64,000 nucleotides of DNA from Thiosulfatimonas sediminis (GTDB lineage: Bacteria > Pseudomonadota > Gammaproteobacteria > Thiomicrospirales > Thiomicrospiraceae). The first letter of the stretch is position 1; every line of letters begins with the position of its first letter. Positions 48,881 through 59,224 of the stretch are shown piece after piece. The notes below the pieces were generated by a model that had not been told where the DNA came from, did no database searches, and worked only from the letters and a program-made list of their open reading frames with translations. Both the position numbers and the translations under genes were made by a program. The DNA is taken from NCBI RefSeq assembly GCF_011398355.1, contig NZ_AP021889.1, positions 1,488,001 to 1,552,000 on the forward strand, written 5' to 3'.

Positions 48881-49777
48881 TTAAAAATTAAACAGACGTT
48901 TTGGCTTGATTAACTGATTCTTCTCATGCCATTCACCGACACCAATAAACACGCCATTATGGTCATAGAAGCGCACTAACCCCCCTTCGGGTTGGGCTAA
49001 ACGCAACATTCCACCCTGCAAGACATGAGCCGCTTGGGCTTGCGCCAAATCAAGGCGTGGCAAATGGGCCAGAGCAATGTCCAAAGGCTGTAAACACGCT
49101 TCTTTTTGCTGCTCAATCTGCTCTAATGTCAACATTGCATCGCCTGATAGGCTGCCGGTTTGCGTGCGATGCAAGGCGGTCAAATGACCAAGGGTACCTA
49201 GCGCCTTAGCAATATCTTCACCCAAGGTACGCACGTAGGTGCCTTTCGAACAATGCACATCAAAGACCACCTCGTTAGCGCTAAAGCGAATCAGCTCCAG
49301 CGCATAAATGGTGATGGGTCTGGCTGGACGCTCAATTTCAATTCCTTGACGAGCATACCAATACAGCGGCTTCCCCTGATGCTTTAACGCCGAATACATC
49401 GGTGGAATTTGCTCAATCTGCCCAACAAAACCAGCCAAACAAGAACGAATAAGGTCGGCATTTAATTCCACTACCGCTGCCGTTTGCACAATCGTGCCTT
49501 CGGTGTCGCCGGTATCACTCTGCTCGCCCAGCTTGAGGGTTGCGGTATAGCGCTTGTCGGAATCCAACAAAAGCCCAGACACCTTAGTCGCTTCACCTAA
49601 ACAGATGGGTAGCAACCCAGTGGCAAAAGGATCCAACGCGCCAGTGTGCCCGGCTTTTTGGGCATTAAAAATCCGTCGCACCTTTTGCAGAACATCATTT
49701 GATGAACCACCTGCGGCTTTATTCAGCAGCACAATACCATGCACCGCTTGTTTCGGGGGATTACGATGTTGAGCCAT
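48881..49777 (-). CDS. truB: tRNA pseudouridine(55) synthase
   Basis: Makes pseudouridine 55 in the T loop of tRNAs. The 298-residue protein contains the catalytic motif GHTGALDPFATGLLP with the essential aspartate, then GTYVRTLGEDI, and the C-terminal PUA-like domain. It shares one base with the rbfA stop codon. In most gammaproteobacteria rpsO comes next; here two other genes intervene. Confidence 0.97.
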   Translation of the reverse strand: MAQHRNPPKQAVHGIVLLNKAAGGSSNDVLQKVRRIFNAQKAGHTGALDPFATGLLPICLGEATKVSGLLLDSDKRYTATLKLGEQSDTGDTEGTIVQTAAVVELNADLIRSCLAGFVGQIEQIPPMYSALKHQGKPLYWYARQGIEIERPARPITIYALELIRFSANEVVFDVHCSKGTYVRTLGEDIAKALGTLGHLTALHRTQTGSLSGDAMLTLEQIEQQKEACLQPLDIALAHLPRLDLAQAQAAHVLQGGMLRLAQPEGGLVRFYDHNGVFIGVGEWHEKNQLIKPKRLFNF

Positions 49778-50142
49778 TATTTTTTGTTCAGTGCTTTATT
49801 AATCAAATCTTCGATGTACTGAACATTTTCCGGAACAGTATCAAAATAAAAACGTAAATGGGGAACGATGCGTAAATTCAAACGCTTGCCGATTTCCGAA
49901 CGAAAAAATCCCGTTGCTTTTTCTAAGGCTTGCAAGGTTTCCGCCACTTCTGGATCGCCAGAATTATGACCAATCATTGAAAAGTGGATTTTCGCAACAC
50001 TCAAATCTTTCGAGATTTGGCATTCTGTTAAAGTCATCCGCTGAAAACGCGGATCTTTCGCCTCTTGCACTAACAACATCGCCAAGGTTTTACGTATTTC
50101 CAAAGCAACGCGAGTGGGACGACTAACCGGTGAGTTCGCCAT
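49777..50142 (-). CDS. rbfA: 30S ribosome-binding factor A
   Basis: Assembly factor that helps mature the 16S rRNA 5' end. The 121-residue protein has the KH-like RbfA fold with RVALEIRKTLAMLL at the start and RIVPHLRFYFDTVPEN near the end. It lies between infB and truB, the usual order, with a hairpin in the 90-base gap after infB. Confidence 0.96.
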   Translation of the reverse strand: MANSPVSRPTRVALEIRKTLAMLLVQEAKDPRFQRMTLTECQISKDLSVAKIHFSMIGHNSGDPEVAETLQALEKATGFFRSEIGKRLNLRIVPHLRFYFDTVPENVQYIEDLINKALNKK

Positions 50143-50178
50143 AATTTTTTCCTATCATTTCTGGTTTAGAAAGACAAA

Positions 50179-50200
50179 TGCCCCGTCCTAAGACGAGGCA
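50179..50200 (-). promoter_or_regulatory. Hairpin between infB and rbfA
   Basis: Minus-strand TGCCTCGTC pairs with GACGGGGCA (one U-G) around a 4-base loop, followed by TTTGTCTTTC. It could be a weak terminator that sets the infB:rbfA ratio, or a processing site. Confidence 0.55.
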
Positions 50201-50232
50201 CTGGCCTTCGTTACTGTAAAACAGCAATAAGC

Positions 50233-52719
50233 TTAGTCAAGCGTACGTTTGACTTCGATGCGCTCAAAGCACTCGATCTGATCGCCAACGCGGACGTCGT
50301 TGTAATCTTTAACCCCGATACCGCACTCCATTCCTTGTCGAACTTCGTTAACATCGTCTTTAAAGCGACGCAGTGATTCAAGATGACCTTCATAGATAAC
50401 CACGTTATCACGCAAAACACGAATCGGGTTATTACGTTTAACCGTACCGTCAATGATCATACAGCCTGCAATAGCACCGATTTTCGGTGCCTTAAAGACA
50501 TCACGAACATCAGCCACACCAACGATATCTTCGCGGAAATCTGGTGCCAATTTACCTTCAACAGCGCTTTTCACTTCGTCAACGATTTCATAGATAACGC
50601 TGTAGTATTTCAAGTTAATACCTTCGTTATCAATGATGCGTTTTGCCGACGCATCCGCTCGGACGTTAAAGCCAACAATCAAGGCCTCAGAAGCCAAGGC
50701 CAAGTTCGCATCGGTTTCGGTGATTCCACCCACACCGGTGGCGATAACATTGACTTTCACTTCTTCGTTAGAGAGTTTTGTCAAGGCATCAGAAATGGCT
50801 TCAATCGAACCTTGAACATCCGCTTTAAGGATGATGTTAATGTTTTGAATATCGCCTTCTGCCATCTTGTTGAACATATTGTCCAGCTTCGATTTCTGCT
50901 GACGCGCAATTTTCAATTCTTTGTGCTTAGCTTGACGATACATCGCTGCTTCACGTGCTTTACGCTCAGTTTCAACGGTAATCATCTCATCACCGGCCAC
51001 CGGAACACTTGACATACCAAGAATTTCGACCGGAATCGATGGACCCGCTTCTTCAATCACTTCGCCAGTATCACTGATCAACGCACGAACACGACCGTAT
51101 TCCATACCACAAAGCGCGATATCACCTTTGCGTAAAGTTCCACTCTGTACCAAAACCGTTGCAACCGGGCCACGACCTTTATCAAGGCGGGATTCAATGA
51201 CCACACCCTTAGCAGGACCTTGCGTCGGCGCTTCCAATTCCAAGATTTCCGCTTGCAATGAAATAGCGTCTAAAAGGTTATCGACACCCATACCGGTTTT
51301 TGCCGATACTGGAACAAATTGAACGTCACCGCCCCACTCTTCAGGAACCACTTCTTCCGCTACCAACTCTTGTTTAACACGCTCAGGGTTGGCTGCTTCT
51401 TTATCCATTTTGTTAATGGCAACAACAATTCCCACCCCTGAAGCACGTGCGTGTTGAATCGCTTCTTTGGTCTGCGGCATAACACCGTCATCCGCAGCAA
51501 CAACGATAACAACAACGTCGGTTACCTTAGCACCACGGGCACGCATTGCCGTAAAGGCCGCGTGTCCTGGCGTGTCAATAAAAGTTAAACCACCCATATC
51601 GGTATCAACGTGATAGGCACCGATGTGCTGTGTAATGCCACCGGCTTCACCGTGCGCAACTTTTGCTTTACGGATGTAATCCAAAAGTGAGGTTTTACCA
51701 TGGTCAACGTGCCCCATGATGGTGACAACCGGCGAACGTTTAACCGTAGCACCGTGGTATTCTTGACCTGTGACTTCGTCTTCGATGGTGGTCTCTGTGA
51801 ACGCGACCGCTTTATGCCCCATCTCACCAACAATCAACATCGCCGTTTCTTGGTCTAGCACCTGATTGATGGTCGCCATAGTGCCAAGTTCCATCATCAT
51901 ATATTTAATGATTTCACCCGACTTAACAGACATTGCATCAGCCAAAGCCGCCAAAGTCATGCTTTCCGACACTTTTACTTCTTTAATAACGGGTGCTGTT
52001 GGTTTTTGGAAAGCATGCTGATTATCTTGCTTATGGCGCGAATGACGTTTTTGACCACGACGCATACGCATCTGTCCTTCATCTTCAACCTTAACGCGCT
52101 TGCCTTCTTTTTTCTTTTCAACCACTGCGGCTTTCTTGCCACGACCGCCATCAACCACCGCGTGTTTTTCACGGTTTTCTTGATGCTTTTTATCTTTCTT
52201 TTTCTTAGTCGCTTTAGAGTGATCTTCTTTGGCAGCTAAAGGCGCAGAATCCACTTTCTTCTCACCGTTTTCGTCAACCGCTTCATCAGTAACCTCATCG
52301 GACACGGCAACAACACCTACTTCATTGTCAACATTCACAATTTCAGCCACAGGCGATTCCAACACCACGTCTGGCGCAGCAGCAACGACCGGCTCAACCA
52401 CTTCTTCTTTAACTTCTTCTGCAACCACTTCGGACTTTTTAACATAAGTGCGTTTTTTGCGTACTTCAACGTTCACTGTACGCTTACCCGTAGAGATGTT
52501 TAACGTCTGTTTGCGACGCAAAGTCACTTTATTTGGTGCTTCTTCCGTTGATTCACCATGCAAACTTTTCAGATAACTCAGTAGGGTTCGTTTTTCTTCT
52601 TCGGTAATCGAGTCGCTATCACTCTTGCCTTTCACGCCAGATGCGCCCAACTGTTCCACGAGCTTATCAACAGAAAGGTTGAGTGTTTCTGCAAACTTCT
52701 TTATTGTAACTTCAGCCAT
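50233..52719 (-). CDS. infB: Translation initiation factor IF-2
   Basis: GTPase that brings initiator tRNA to the 30S subunit. The 828-residue protein has the IF2_N domain at the start, a highly charged low-complexity region (about 80-240), a second N domain, then the GTPase with G1 [17 protein letters not shown] and NKMD, and the C-terminal domains ending in [11 protein letters not shown]. It starts 14 bases after nusA and belongs to the rimP-nusA-infB transcript. Confidence 0.98.
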   Translation of the reverse strand: MAEVTIKKFAETLNLSVDKLVEQLGASGVKGKSDSDSITEEEKRTLLSYLKSLHGESTEEAPNKVTLRRKQTLNISTGKRTVNVEVRKKRTYVKKSEVVAEEVKEEVVEPVVAAAPDVVLESPVAEIVNVDNEVGVVAVSDEVTDEAVDENGEKKVDSAPLAAKEDHSKATKKKKDKKHQENREKHAVVDGGRGKKAAVVEKKKEGKRVKVEDEGQMRMRRGQKRHSRHKQDNQHAFQKPTAPVIKEVKVSESMTLAALADAMSVKSGEIIKYMMMELGTMATINQVLDQETAMLIVGEMGHKAVAFTETTIEDEVTGQEYHGATVKRSPVVTIMGHVDHGKTSLLDYIRKAKVAHGEAGGITQHIGAYHVDTDMGGLTFIDTPGHAAFTAMRARGAKVTDVVVIVVAADDGVMPQTKEAIQHARASGVGIVVAINKMDKEAANPERVKQELVAEEVVPEEWGGDVQFVPVSAKTGMGVDNLLDAISLQAEILELEAPTQGPAKGVVIESRLDKGRGPVATVLVQSGTLRKGDIALCGMEYGRVRALISDTGEVIEEAGPSIPVEILGMSSVPVAGDEMITVETERKAREAAMYRQAKHKELKIARQQKSKLDNMFNKMAEGDIQNINIILKADVQGSIEAISDALTKLSNEEVKVNVIATGVGGITETDANLALASEALIVGFNVRADASAKRIIDNEGINLKYYSVIYEIVDEVKSAVEGKLAPDFREDIVGVADVRDVFKAPKIGAIAGCMIIDGTVKRNNPIRVLRDNVVIYEGHLESLRRFKDDVNEVRQGMECGIGVKDYNDVRVGDQIECFERIEVKRTLD

Positions 52720-52733
52720 TAACCTATCCCTTG

Positions 52734-54221
52734 TTATTCAAACCATGGTGCGCGCGCTGCCATAATTAACGCCGCTGCCCGTTCTTCATCAATTTCTAAA
52801 ATATCGAGCACTTCATCGGTACCCAATTCGGCCAAATCTTCTTGCGATTTCACGCCGTTAGCCGCCAATTTTTTCGCCATGTCCGGTTCCATCCCATCAA
52901 GATCCAATAAATCTTGCTCCGGTTCCGCTAAGGCTTGTTTCTCTTCCTCGGCAATTGCCATGGTCAACAAAGCATCTTTTGCACGTTGCTTTAACTCGGC
53001 AACGATGTCTTCGTCAAAACCATCAATATCCAGCATTTCTGCAGCAGGAACATAAGCAACTTCCTCCAGTGTTGAGAAGCCTTCTGCGACCAACACTTCA
53101 GCCATCTCTTCGTCAACATCCAGATTATTGGTAAACACGTTGACTTGATCTTTAGACTCGATTTCATGCTTTTCTGCCATCGATGTCTGCGTCATGACAT
53201 TCAAAGTCCAGCCGGTTAATTCCGAAGCCAAACGAATGTTTTGACCGTTCTTACCGATCGCTTGTGATAAAGAGTCGTCTTCAACCGCTAAATCCATCGA
53301 ATGTTTATCTTCATCGACCATGATCGACGTCACTTCCGCAGGAGCCATCGCATTAATAACGAATTGAGCATCGCTGCCATCCCACAAAATGATATCGATA
53401 CGCTCACCATTCAACTCGTTCGTGACGGCTTGCACACGACCACCGCGCATCCCAACGCAAGCACCGATAGGGTCCAAACGAGGATCATTAGCACGCACCG
53501 CAATCTTGGCACGGAAGCCAACATCACGTGCCGCAGACATAATATCAATCAAATCATCAGCAATTTCTGGCACTTCGATTTTAAACAGCTCAATCAACAT
53601 CTCATTACAGGCGCGCGACATAATCAATTGCGGTCCACGTGGGCGGAACTCAACTAACTGAAGATAGCCACGAACGCGATCGCCCATACGGAAGGTTTCA
53701 CGTCCGACTAACTCGCTACGCGGAATCATGGCATCGACGTTATCGCCCATATCCAAAATGACATCGCCGCGATCAATTCGCTTAACCTGACCAGTTAGGA
53801 TTTCACCAACGCGTTTTTGGTAAACTTCAACCACTTTCTTACGCTCAGCTTCACGCACTTTTTGAATAATGACTTGTTTCGCGGTTTGCGCACCAATACG
53901 ACCGAAGTCGATGGATTCAATCTCTTCTTCGATGTATTCGCCAATGGCTTTACTTGGATCTTCTTCCACAGAGTCCATGTGACGGATATACCAACCAACG
54001 TGATCTTCAATGTAAACGTCATCGGCGATGACTTCCCAACGACGGAAAGTACGGTAGTCGCCGCTTTGACGGTTGATTGCCACACGGGCATCGATTTCAT
54101 CGTCATAGCTACGACGAGTAGCGGTCGCTAAAGCGGTCTCAATTGCGTCAAAAATAATTTCTTTATCAACGCCTTTTTCATTGGCCATAATTTCAACAAC
54201 GGCTAATACTTCCTTGCTCAT
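52734..54221 (-). CDS. nusA: Transcription termination/antitermination protein NusA
   Basis: RNA polymerase-associated factor that promotes pausing and intrinsic termination, and antitermination with other Nus proteins. The 495 residues match E. coli length: N-terminal polymerase-binding domain, S1 (about 135-200), two KH domains (one with [13 protein letters not shown], one with [13 protein letters not shown]), and two C-terminal acidic repeats (about 365-420 and 440-490). It follows rimP after 118 bases. In E. coli NusA regulates its own operon through upstream terminators; a terminator also lies in this operon's leader. Confidence 0.98.
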   Translation of the reverse strand: MSKEVLAVVEIMANEKGVDKEIIFDAIETALATATRRSYDDEIDARVAINRQSGDYRTFRRWEVIADDVYIEDHVGWYIRHMDSVEEDPSKAIGEYIEEEIESIDFGRIGAQTAKQVIIQKVREAERKKVVEVYQKRVGEILTGQVKRIDRGDVILDMGDNVDAMIPRSELVGRETFRMGDRVRGYLQLVEFRPRGPQLIMSRACNEMLIELFKIEVPEIADDLIDIMSAARDVGFRAKIAVRANDPRLDPIGACVGMRGGRVQAVTNELNGERIDIILWDGSDAQFVINAMAPAEVTSIMVDEDKHSMDLAVEDDSLSQAIGKNGQNIRLASELTGWTLNVMTQTSMAEKHEIESKDQVNVFTNNLDVDEEMAEVLVAEGFSTLEEVAYVPAAEMLDIDGFDEDIVAELKQRAKDALLTMAIAEEEKQALAEPEQDLLDLDGMEPDMAKKLAANGVKSQEDLAELGTDEVLDILEIDEERAAALIMAARAPWFE

Positions 54222-54339
54222 ATACGTTCGCCTTATTTAAAAACAGAAAATACAGATTAAGAGCATTCAACGCTCTTAAATAAATAATTTAAAATTCAAA
54301 CTAGTCATTTTCGACTAATCGCACTCAAACCCAGCACGT

Positions 54340-54795
54340 TTAAAACTCTGGAACGAGATTGGCTTTTTCGATGCAATCAAATGGAATCGGGTAAATCTCG
54401 TTATCAACGCTGATTTCAATACCCTTCTCGTCGACCTTTAACATTTGACCTTTGAAACGCTTACGACCAAGAATATCGACACTGCTGCGTACTTGCACCG
54501 TTTGGCCTTGATAACGAATGTATTGATGCGGCTTGAAAAGCTGGCGATCCATACCCGGAGAGGAAACTTCTAAATGGTAAGCACTGCTTATAGGGTCTTC
54601 AACATCCAAAATAGCACTCACTTGACGACTGATGTCGGCGCAATCGTCTACGGTAATGCGACTTTCTGGTTTATCGACATACAATCGCAAAGTTGAATGA
54701 CGGCCAGCGGAAATATATTCTACGCCCCAATATTCAAAACCCATTGATTCAATCGTCGGCTTGAGTGCTTGTTCGAGTTTGTCTTCTAATCTCAC
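54340..54795 (-). CDS. rimP: Ribosome maturation factor RimP
   Basis: Needed for 30S maturation. The family core is clear: LRLYVDKPESRITVDDCAD and VEDPISSAYHLEVSSPGMDRQLF. I start at GTG 54795 (151 residues, the E. coli length) because GGAAG lies seven bases upstream and the protein begins RLEDKLEQAL. The open frame runs further to a TTG at 54822, but that would place the start in the tail of a terminator hairpin. Confidence 0.92.
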   Translation of the reverse strand: MRLEDKLEQALKPTIESMGFEYWGVEYISAGRHSTLRLYVDKPESRITVDDCADISRQVSAILDVEDPISSAYHLEVSSPGMDRQLFKPHQYIRYQGQTVQVRSSVDILGRKRFKGQMLKVDEKGIEISVDNEIYPIPFDCIEKANLVPEF

Positions 54796-54820
54796 CAATA
54801 ACTTCCATTGTTCAGATAAC

Positions 54821-54848
54821 AAAAAACCCCGTAAAAACGGGGTTTTTT
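54821..54848 (-). terminator. Intrinsic terminator in the leader of rimP-nusA-infB
   Basis: AAAAAACCCCG pairs perfectly with CGGGGTTTTTT around a 6-base loop, and the minus-strand T run ends 25 bases before the rimP GTG. The only strong promoter seen for rimP lies upstream of it (54916-54944), so rimP mRNA must read through. It also terminates the exonuclease transcript. Confidence 0.9.
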
Positions 54849-54915
54849 AAAAGATAAGCCGCTGAATTTACAAAAAAATTTAACGCTTATAAGTTTTTTA
54901 AAAAATCTACGCAGG

Positions 54916-54944
54916 ATGATAGGCTTATTTATGCGTTTTGTCAA
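54916..54944 (-). promoter_or_regulatory. Strong sigma-70 promoter of rimP-nusA-infB
   Basis: Perfect TTGACA (54939-54944), 17-base spacer, TATCAT (54916-54921) on the minus strand, beginning just after the exonuclease stop codon. The predicted start near 54909 gives a leader of about 115 bases containing a short ATAAGC/GCTTAT hairpin and then the terminator at 54821-54848. Confidence 0.85.
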
Positions 54945-54954
54945 GGCCAACGGC

Positions 54955-55611
54955 CTATGAATTATTCTGTAAGCTCTGCAACTTAACAAACACCAAGGCA
55001 GTCATTAAGGCGTCGTTAAATGCATCGTGCTGGCCGAGTTGGGGAATCTTGAGTTTTTCGATAATCGTAGCAAAAGCAAGGTCAATATTCGGTTCCACGC
55101 AAGAGCGTTTGTACTTTTGCCGCATATATTCATAAAACATGCCTGAGACTTCAATCTGCGGATTGGGCAATCCAATGCCAATTTTCGGCTTGATAATCCG
55201 ATTCACCATGGAAACATCAAAATCCAAATAGTAACCGACCAAGGTTGCGCCGCCAATAAAGTGCAGAAACTCCTGCATGGCTTGCATTTCGTCTTCATAG
55301 AGATTGGTATTATTGGCAACATCGACATTACGAATTTGATGAATTTCGATACTTTCCGATGAAATTTGTTGCTGCTGCTTAATCGCTAAATTTAAACTTT
55401 GACTGGTCAGAATCTGATTGCCGACAATTTTGATGGCGCTCAAGGTAATGATACGGTCTTTATTCCGATTTAAACCGGTGGTCTCGCAATCAAAACAAAC
55501 AAACACACCCGGCTCCAGATCAAATAAAAAGGCGTAGTGTTCCTGCTTTAATTGTTGGCGCATTTTGGCAAGACGGCGCGAGCTGATCCATTTTTGCAGA
55601 CGCGCAAACAT
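54955..55611 (-). CDS. DnaQ-like 3'-5' exonuclease
   Basis: 218-residue DEDDh exonuclease: Exo I FDCETTG, Exo II YYLDFDVSMVNR, Exo III GQHDAFNDALMTA with the His and Asp expected. It is translationally coupled to the DUF294 gene (one-base overlap). This pair commonly sits beside acetate symporter and acs genes in gammaproteobacteria, so a role in that nucleotide-signalling setting, rather than as the Pol III proofreading subunit, is inferred. Confidence 0.88.
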   Translation of the reverse strand: MFARLQKWISSRRLAKMRQQLKQEHYAFLFDLEPGVFVCFDCETTGLNRNKDRIITLSAIKIVGNQILTSQSLNLAIKQQQQISSESIEIHQIRNVDVANNTNLYEDEMQAMQEFLHFIGGATLVGYYLDFDVSMVNRIIKPKIGIGLPNPQIEVSGMFYEYMRQKYKRSCVEPNIDLAFATIIEKLKIPQLGQHDAFNDALMTALVFVKLQSLQNNS

Positions 55612-57458
55612 CAGCTCATACCATGCAGGTCAAAATGATGGGTGATTTTCTTTTTAAAGTCATCGACTACCCGAAAACTCTGCTTAAGCAGGTCTTGCTG
55701 CCCATGACTTAAACGCGACAAACGGATGTTATTATTCGGCACCGCAACCCCTTGCTCAATTTGATACAACATCGAATCGAGGCGTAAAGTGTTTAAAAAA
55801 TTCAACGTCTCGCCCAATTCAATACCAAATTCTTTGCTAAACACCCCCAGATCCATCAAGGCTTTGATGCGCCAATGGGTGTTCGTTTGGGGCAAGTTCG
55901 CCTCAAGCGCATAGCAGCGTACGCCGTGCACCAAACTAAAAACGCCCCCTTTTTTAATATCCAGCTGATCGTGCGTATCATCCTCTTGCGCCAATAAACC
56001 ACCAAAAAATCCCACTGGGGTTTTAAAACGCAGAATCGATATGGCAAAATGACGCAAAAATACCGGATATTCACGACTCATTTTAACCAACGACTGTTTA
56101 AGGGCGTTTAACCATTCACTCTTGCCATAGACGCTTTGCGCATCAAACAAGATCGCCGCATACATAAAATTCTGCTCTGATGGCGACTGGTACCACTGCT
56201 GGATTTTCTGCTCAAATGCCGAGCGACTTAAACACCAAGCCGGATTAGACAACATGATATCCCCCGGACAAGGAGGGAATCCCAACTGCTGCAGCTGCTG
56301 CGAGAAACGCTCAGCAAAAACCTTTAATTGCAACACTTCAGCAGCGCTTAACTCATCGGCATAAATTAAGCCATTGTCTTGGTCTGTGCGCACGACCTGC
56401 TCGGAGCGCCCCTCACTGCCCATCACAAACACGCACACTTTTTGTTGCAGGTTTGTTGGCAACGCCATATCAATCAAACGCCGCATCATTTTTCGGTGCA
56501 ATTCATTCACTAATTTGGCGATATAGTGCGTTTTAATGCCTTTGCGACTGAGGTTTTTAATCAGTTGATCAATCTGCTGCCCTGCCTGATTTAAATCGTC
56601 AATTGAGTTGGCTTGCTCGATTTTTGTCAACACCAAACCCGACTGGTTTGCAAATAAACTCATCAAATCCTTTTGATGCAGAAAACCACAGAATCCATCA
56701 TCACTGCGCACCGCTAAACGGTCTATTTGGTAACGTGTCATTTTCAATAAGGCGTTAAACAGATAGTCGTACTGATGAACCGAATAGACCGGTTTATGCG
56801 CTAACTCTGCCAGCATGGTGCTGCTGCCAAGCTGTTCCAAGCGACCGCTGGCAACAAACTTCAACACATCAGTCGAGGTAATGATACCGACCGAATGGTC
56901 CGCAAAAGAGACTAAACACGCATCGGATTTGACCGCAACCATTTTTTGGGTTGCCTCCAGTAAAGTGGCATCCTGATCGACCTGCACCAAAGCTTGTATC
57001 GGCGCACTGATGACCGTATCCATCATCACTTCGGTGGAGGCCGCCGATTGAATGGCTTGATGGACACGATTGAGTTTTTCGACAATAGAGGCGTTAAAAA
57101 ATTGCTCGAACTCGTCACAAGACTGCACCGCTTGCAAAAAATGCTTTGCCGGTAGTTTGTAGGCAATGGCTTCATCGACGACTTCATAACGGGTGTGGTT
57201 TTTGCCCTTACCGAGTAGTTCAGCATCCCCCCAAAAACCTCTTGCACTGTAATGTGAGACCACCGACTCCTTACCCATTTCGGCCACCTTACCTTTAATC
57301 AAGATAAATAACGCCTCATGCTGAGCGACATCAATCTCAGACGCCTTCGGCAGATAGATCACATCCAAGCTATCGGCCAACTGACATAACAGGGGGTTGG
57401 GAAGTAAATCAAACGGAGGAATTTGAACGAGAAAATCACGTTGCTGGGTAATTGCCAT
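55611..57458 (-). CDS. DUF294 nucleotidyltransferase with cNMP-binding and CBS domains
   Basis: 615 residues: an N-terminal cyclic-nucleotide-binding-like roll (about 15-130), a CBS pair (about 155-275, with the ASTEVMMD and GIITSTDVLK type segments), a DUF294 nucleotidyltransferase domain (about 300-450, with MGSEGRSEQVVRTDQDNGL where the paired acidic residues bind metal) and a DUF294 C-terminal helical domain. It resembles GlnD-type transferases. I infer a sensor that modifies a partner, perhaps controlling acetate uptake or Acs; this is untested. Confidence 0.88.
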   Translation of the reverse strand: MAITQQRDFLVQIPPFDLLPNPLLCQLADSLDVIYLPKASEIDVAQHEALFILIKGKVAEMGKESVVSHYSARGFWGDAELLGKGKNHTRYEVVDEAIAYKLPAKHFLQAVQSCDEFEQFFNASIVEKLNRVHQAIQSAASTEVMMDTVISAPIQALVQVDQDATLLEATQKMVAVKSDACLVSFADHSVGIITSTDVLKFVASGRLEQLGSSTMLAELAHKPVYSVHQYDYLFNALLKMTRYQIDRLAVRSDDGFCGFLHQKDLMSLFANQSGLVLTKIEQANSIDDLNQAGQQIDQLIKNLSRKGIKTHYIAKLVNELHRKMMRRLIDMALPTNLQQKVCVFVMGSEGRSEQVVRTDQDNGLIYADELSAAEVLQLKVFAERFSQQLQQLGFPPCPGDIMLSNPAWCLSRSAFEQKIQQWYQSPSEQNFMYAAILFDAQSVYGKSEWLNALKQSLVKMSREYPVFLRHFAISILRFKTPVGFFGGLLAQEDDTHDQLDIKKGGVFSLVHGVRCYALEANLPQTNTHWRIKALMDLGVFSKEFGIELGETLNFLNTLRLDSMLYQIEQGVAVPNNNIRLSRLSHGQQDLLKQSFRVVDDFKKKITHHFDLHGMS

Positions 57459-57556
57459 CGCGCGCGCCTAAATCAAATAAACAGAGGATTTAGTTTACCC
57501 TGATTTAATCGATTGATTGCTTATTGCATGACAAATAAATTTGTAAAAATCAGAAA

Positions 57557-57590
57557 CAAAAAAAGCGAGCCGTTTGACTCGCTTTTTTTA
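57557..57590 (-). terminator. Intrinsic terminator of the symporter gene
   Basis: AAAAGCGAG/CTCGCTTTT stem with an 8-base loop and long A and T runs, 24 bases past the symporter stop. Confidence 0.88.
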
Positions 57591-57613
57591 GAAGTGTTTC
57601 GCTAAAGCGTGGA

Positions 57614-59224
57614 TTATTTTCCGTGTGCTTTGGCCATAAACTCTTCGGTATTACCCGTGTCTTTCGTCATCTTAGCCACCACAATGGTCACTAAAATAGC
57701 CGCAGGAACCGAGTAAAGTGCTGGGTTAACCAGAACATCTAAACCAAGCATGGTCTTCGCGCCGAAGAACTTAGCGAAAGTGAAGAGTAGTGATAGAACC
57801 AAACCAGTGGCCATACCCCAAACAACCGCTTGGCTCGTTAGCCCTTTCCACCATACCGCAAACACCAAGGCTGGGGCGAAAGTGGATGCAGCGATACCGA
57901 AACACATACCGACCAGCATCGCGACGTTTTCAGACTTCAACCAAACCGACATCGCAATCGCAATAAGAGCCAGTACAAAAGCACCGATTTTTGCAAATTT
58001 AAGCTCTTGTTCGTCAGTCGAGTTAGGGTTAATCACCCCTTTATAAAGGTCATGCGCTAAAGAAGACGTTGCCGAAATCAATAGACCTGCCGAAGTGGAT
58101 AGCATCGCAGCCATGGCACCGGCGGCAATCACACCCATCAGAATCTGACCACCTAACATGTCACCCAACATTGGCATGGTCATGTTCTTCGCTTGACCCG
58201 CTTGACCGTCTGCAATCATCTTGATTAGGTCTGGATACAAAGCATACATCGCGATTAAACCAACGAAGAAGATCGCTGCGTAAAAAATTGCCAGACCCCA
58301 AATGGTAATCTCAGCCGATTTACGCGCATCAGACGCATTCGCCACTGTGTAGAACTTAATCAGAATGTGTGGCAAACCCAATACCCCAAGGAAAAGAGCA
58401 AGGACAAGCGAGGTTTGGTTAGCCAAATCACGAAGGCTGACACCCGGCGTTACCGCAGACGCAGCATCGGGCATGACTGCACGAACCGCTTCAATCGCAG
58501 CGGCAGAGTCCGGTGCGGCAGCGGCAGCAGCAATTGCAGCGGCATCTTTGGCAGCCAGACTGACCGGCACCATTTGCTCAGACGCTTCGATGACACCCGC
58601 TGGATTACCGCCAAATAGATGAATGACTCCAAACACCAACAAGAACAACATCGCTGCGAACAGGATTGCACCCTGAATCGCTTGGTTGTAAGAGGTTCCT
58701 TTCATACCACCAATGATAACGAACAACGCCATCAAAGAACCTGTTACCAATACCGTCGGCAGATAATCCCAACCCAACAGCAGCTTGAACAAATGACCCG
58801 CGCCAACGATTTGTGGCACAAGGTACATAACACACAACACAAGTGTCGACAGCATCGCTACCGTACGGATTGCTTTTGCATTTTGCGAGTAACGCGCATT
58901 AAGAACGTCTGCGACCGTAAACTTACCGACATTTTTCAATGGGGTAGAAATGGCAATCAACACCACAACCCATGCCGCGAAGAAGCCGATAGCCAGCCAC
59001 CAACCGTCTACCCCTGACAGGGCGACAGCACCCGCCACACCCAGAAAACTGGCCGCCGAGGCATAGTCGCCCAGCATTGCCATACCGTTGACGCGTGGCG
59101 AGAGACCACCGCCGGCAACATAGAAGTTAGCGGTACTGGTTGTCGATTTTGAGTGATAGAAACTGATAACGATAGAGAGCAGGATACCTAATCCAACAAT
59201 GACCAGTGCGACCATATTTTCCAT
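57614..59224 (-). CDS. actP: Sodium/solute symporter, probable acetate permease
   Basis: 536-residue SSS-family transporter with about 13 membrane helices; the GDYASAASFLGVAGA segment and the NARYSQNAKAIR loop fit the acetate-linked subfamily. Residues about 212-262 form an Ala-rich, charged loop (AAAIAAAAAAPDSAAAIEAV) between two helices, longer than in E. coli ActP. The gene directly follows the small membrane gene (stop and start touch at 59224) and lies near acs, supporting acetate or another short-chain monocarboxylate as substrate. Confidence 0.87.
   Translation of the reverse strand: MENMVALVIVGLGILLSIVISFYHSKSTTSTANFYVAGGGLSPRVNGMAMLGDYASAASFLGVAGAVALSGVDGWWLAIGFFAAWVVVLIAISTPLKNVGKFTVADVLNARYSQNAKAIRTVAMLSTLVLCVMYLVPQIVGAGHLFKLLLGWDYLPTVLVTGSLMALFVIIGGMKGTSYNQAIQGAILFAAMLFLLVFGVIHLFGGNPAGVIEASEQMVPVSLAAKDAAAIAAAAAAPDSAAAIEAVRAVMPDAASAVTPGVSLRDLANQTSLVLALFLGVLGLPHILIKFYTVANASDARKSAEITIWGLAIFYAAIFFVGLIAMYALYPDLIKMIADGQAGQAKNMTMPMLGDMLGGQILMGVIAAGAMAAMLSTSAGLLISATSSLAHDLYKGVINPNSTDEQELKFAKIGAFVLALIAIAMSVWLKSENVAMLVGMCFGIAASTFAPALVFAVWWKGLTSQAVVWGMATGLVLSLLFTFAKFFGAKTMLGLDVLVNPALYSVPAAILVTIVVAKMTKDTGNTEEFMAKAHGK

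Noticed and set aside
50383-51012. 209-residue open frame antisense to infB
   Set aside because: Shadow of the conserved infB coding sequence; no ribosome site and no recognisable domain.
54822-54960. metY tRNA gene before rimP, as in E. coli
   Set aside because: The leader was read on both strands and contains no tRNA cloverleaf or CCA end.
58619-59017. 132-residue open frame antisense to the symporter gene
   Set aside because: Very polar shadow of hydrophobic codons; no start context.
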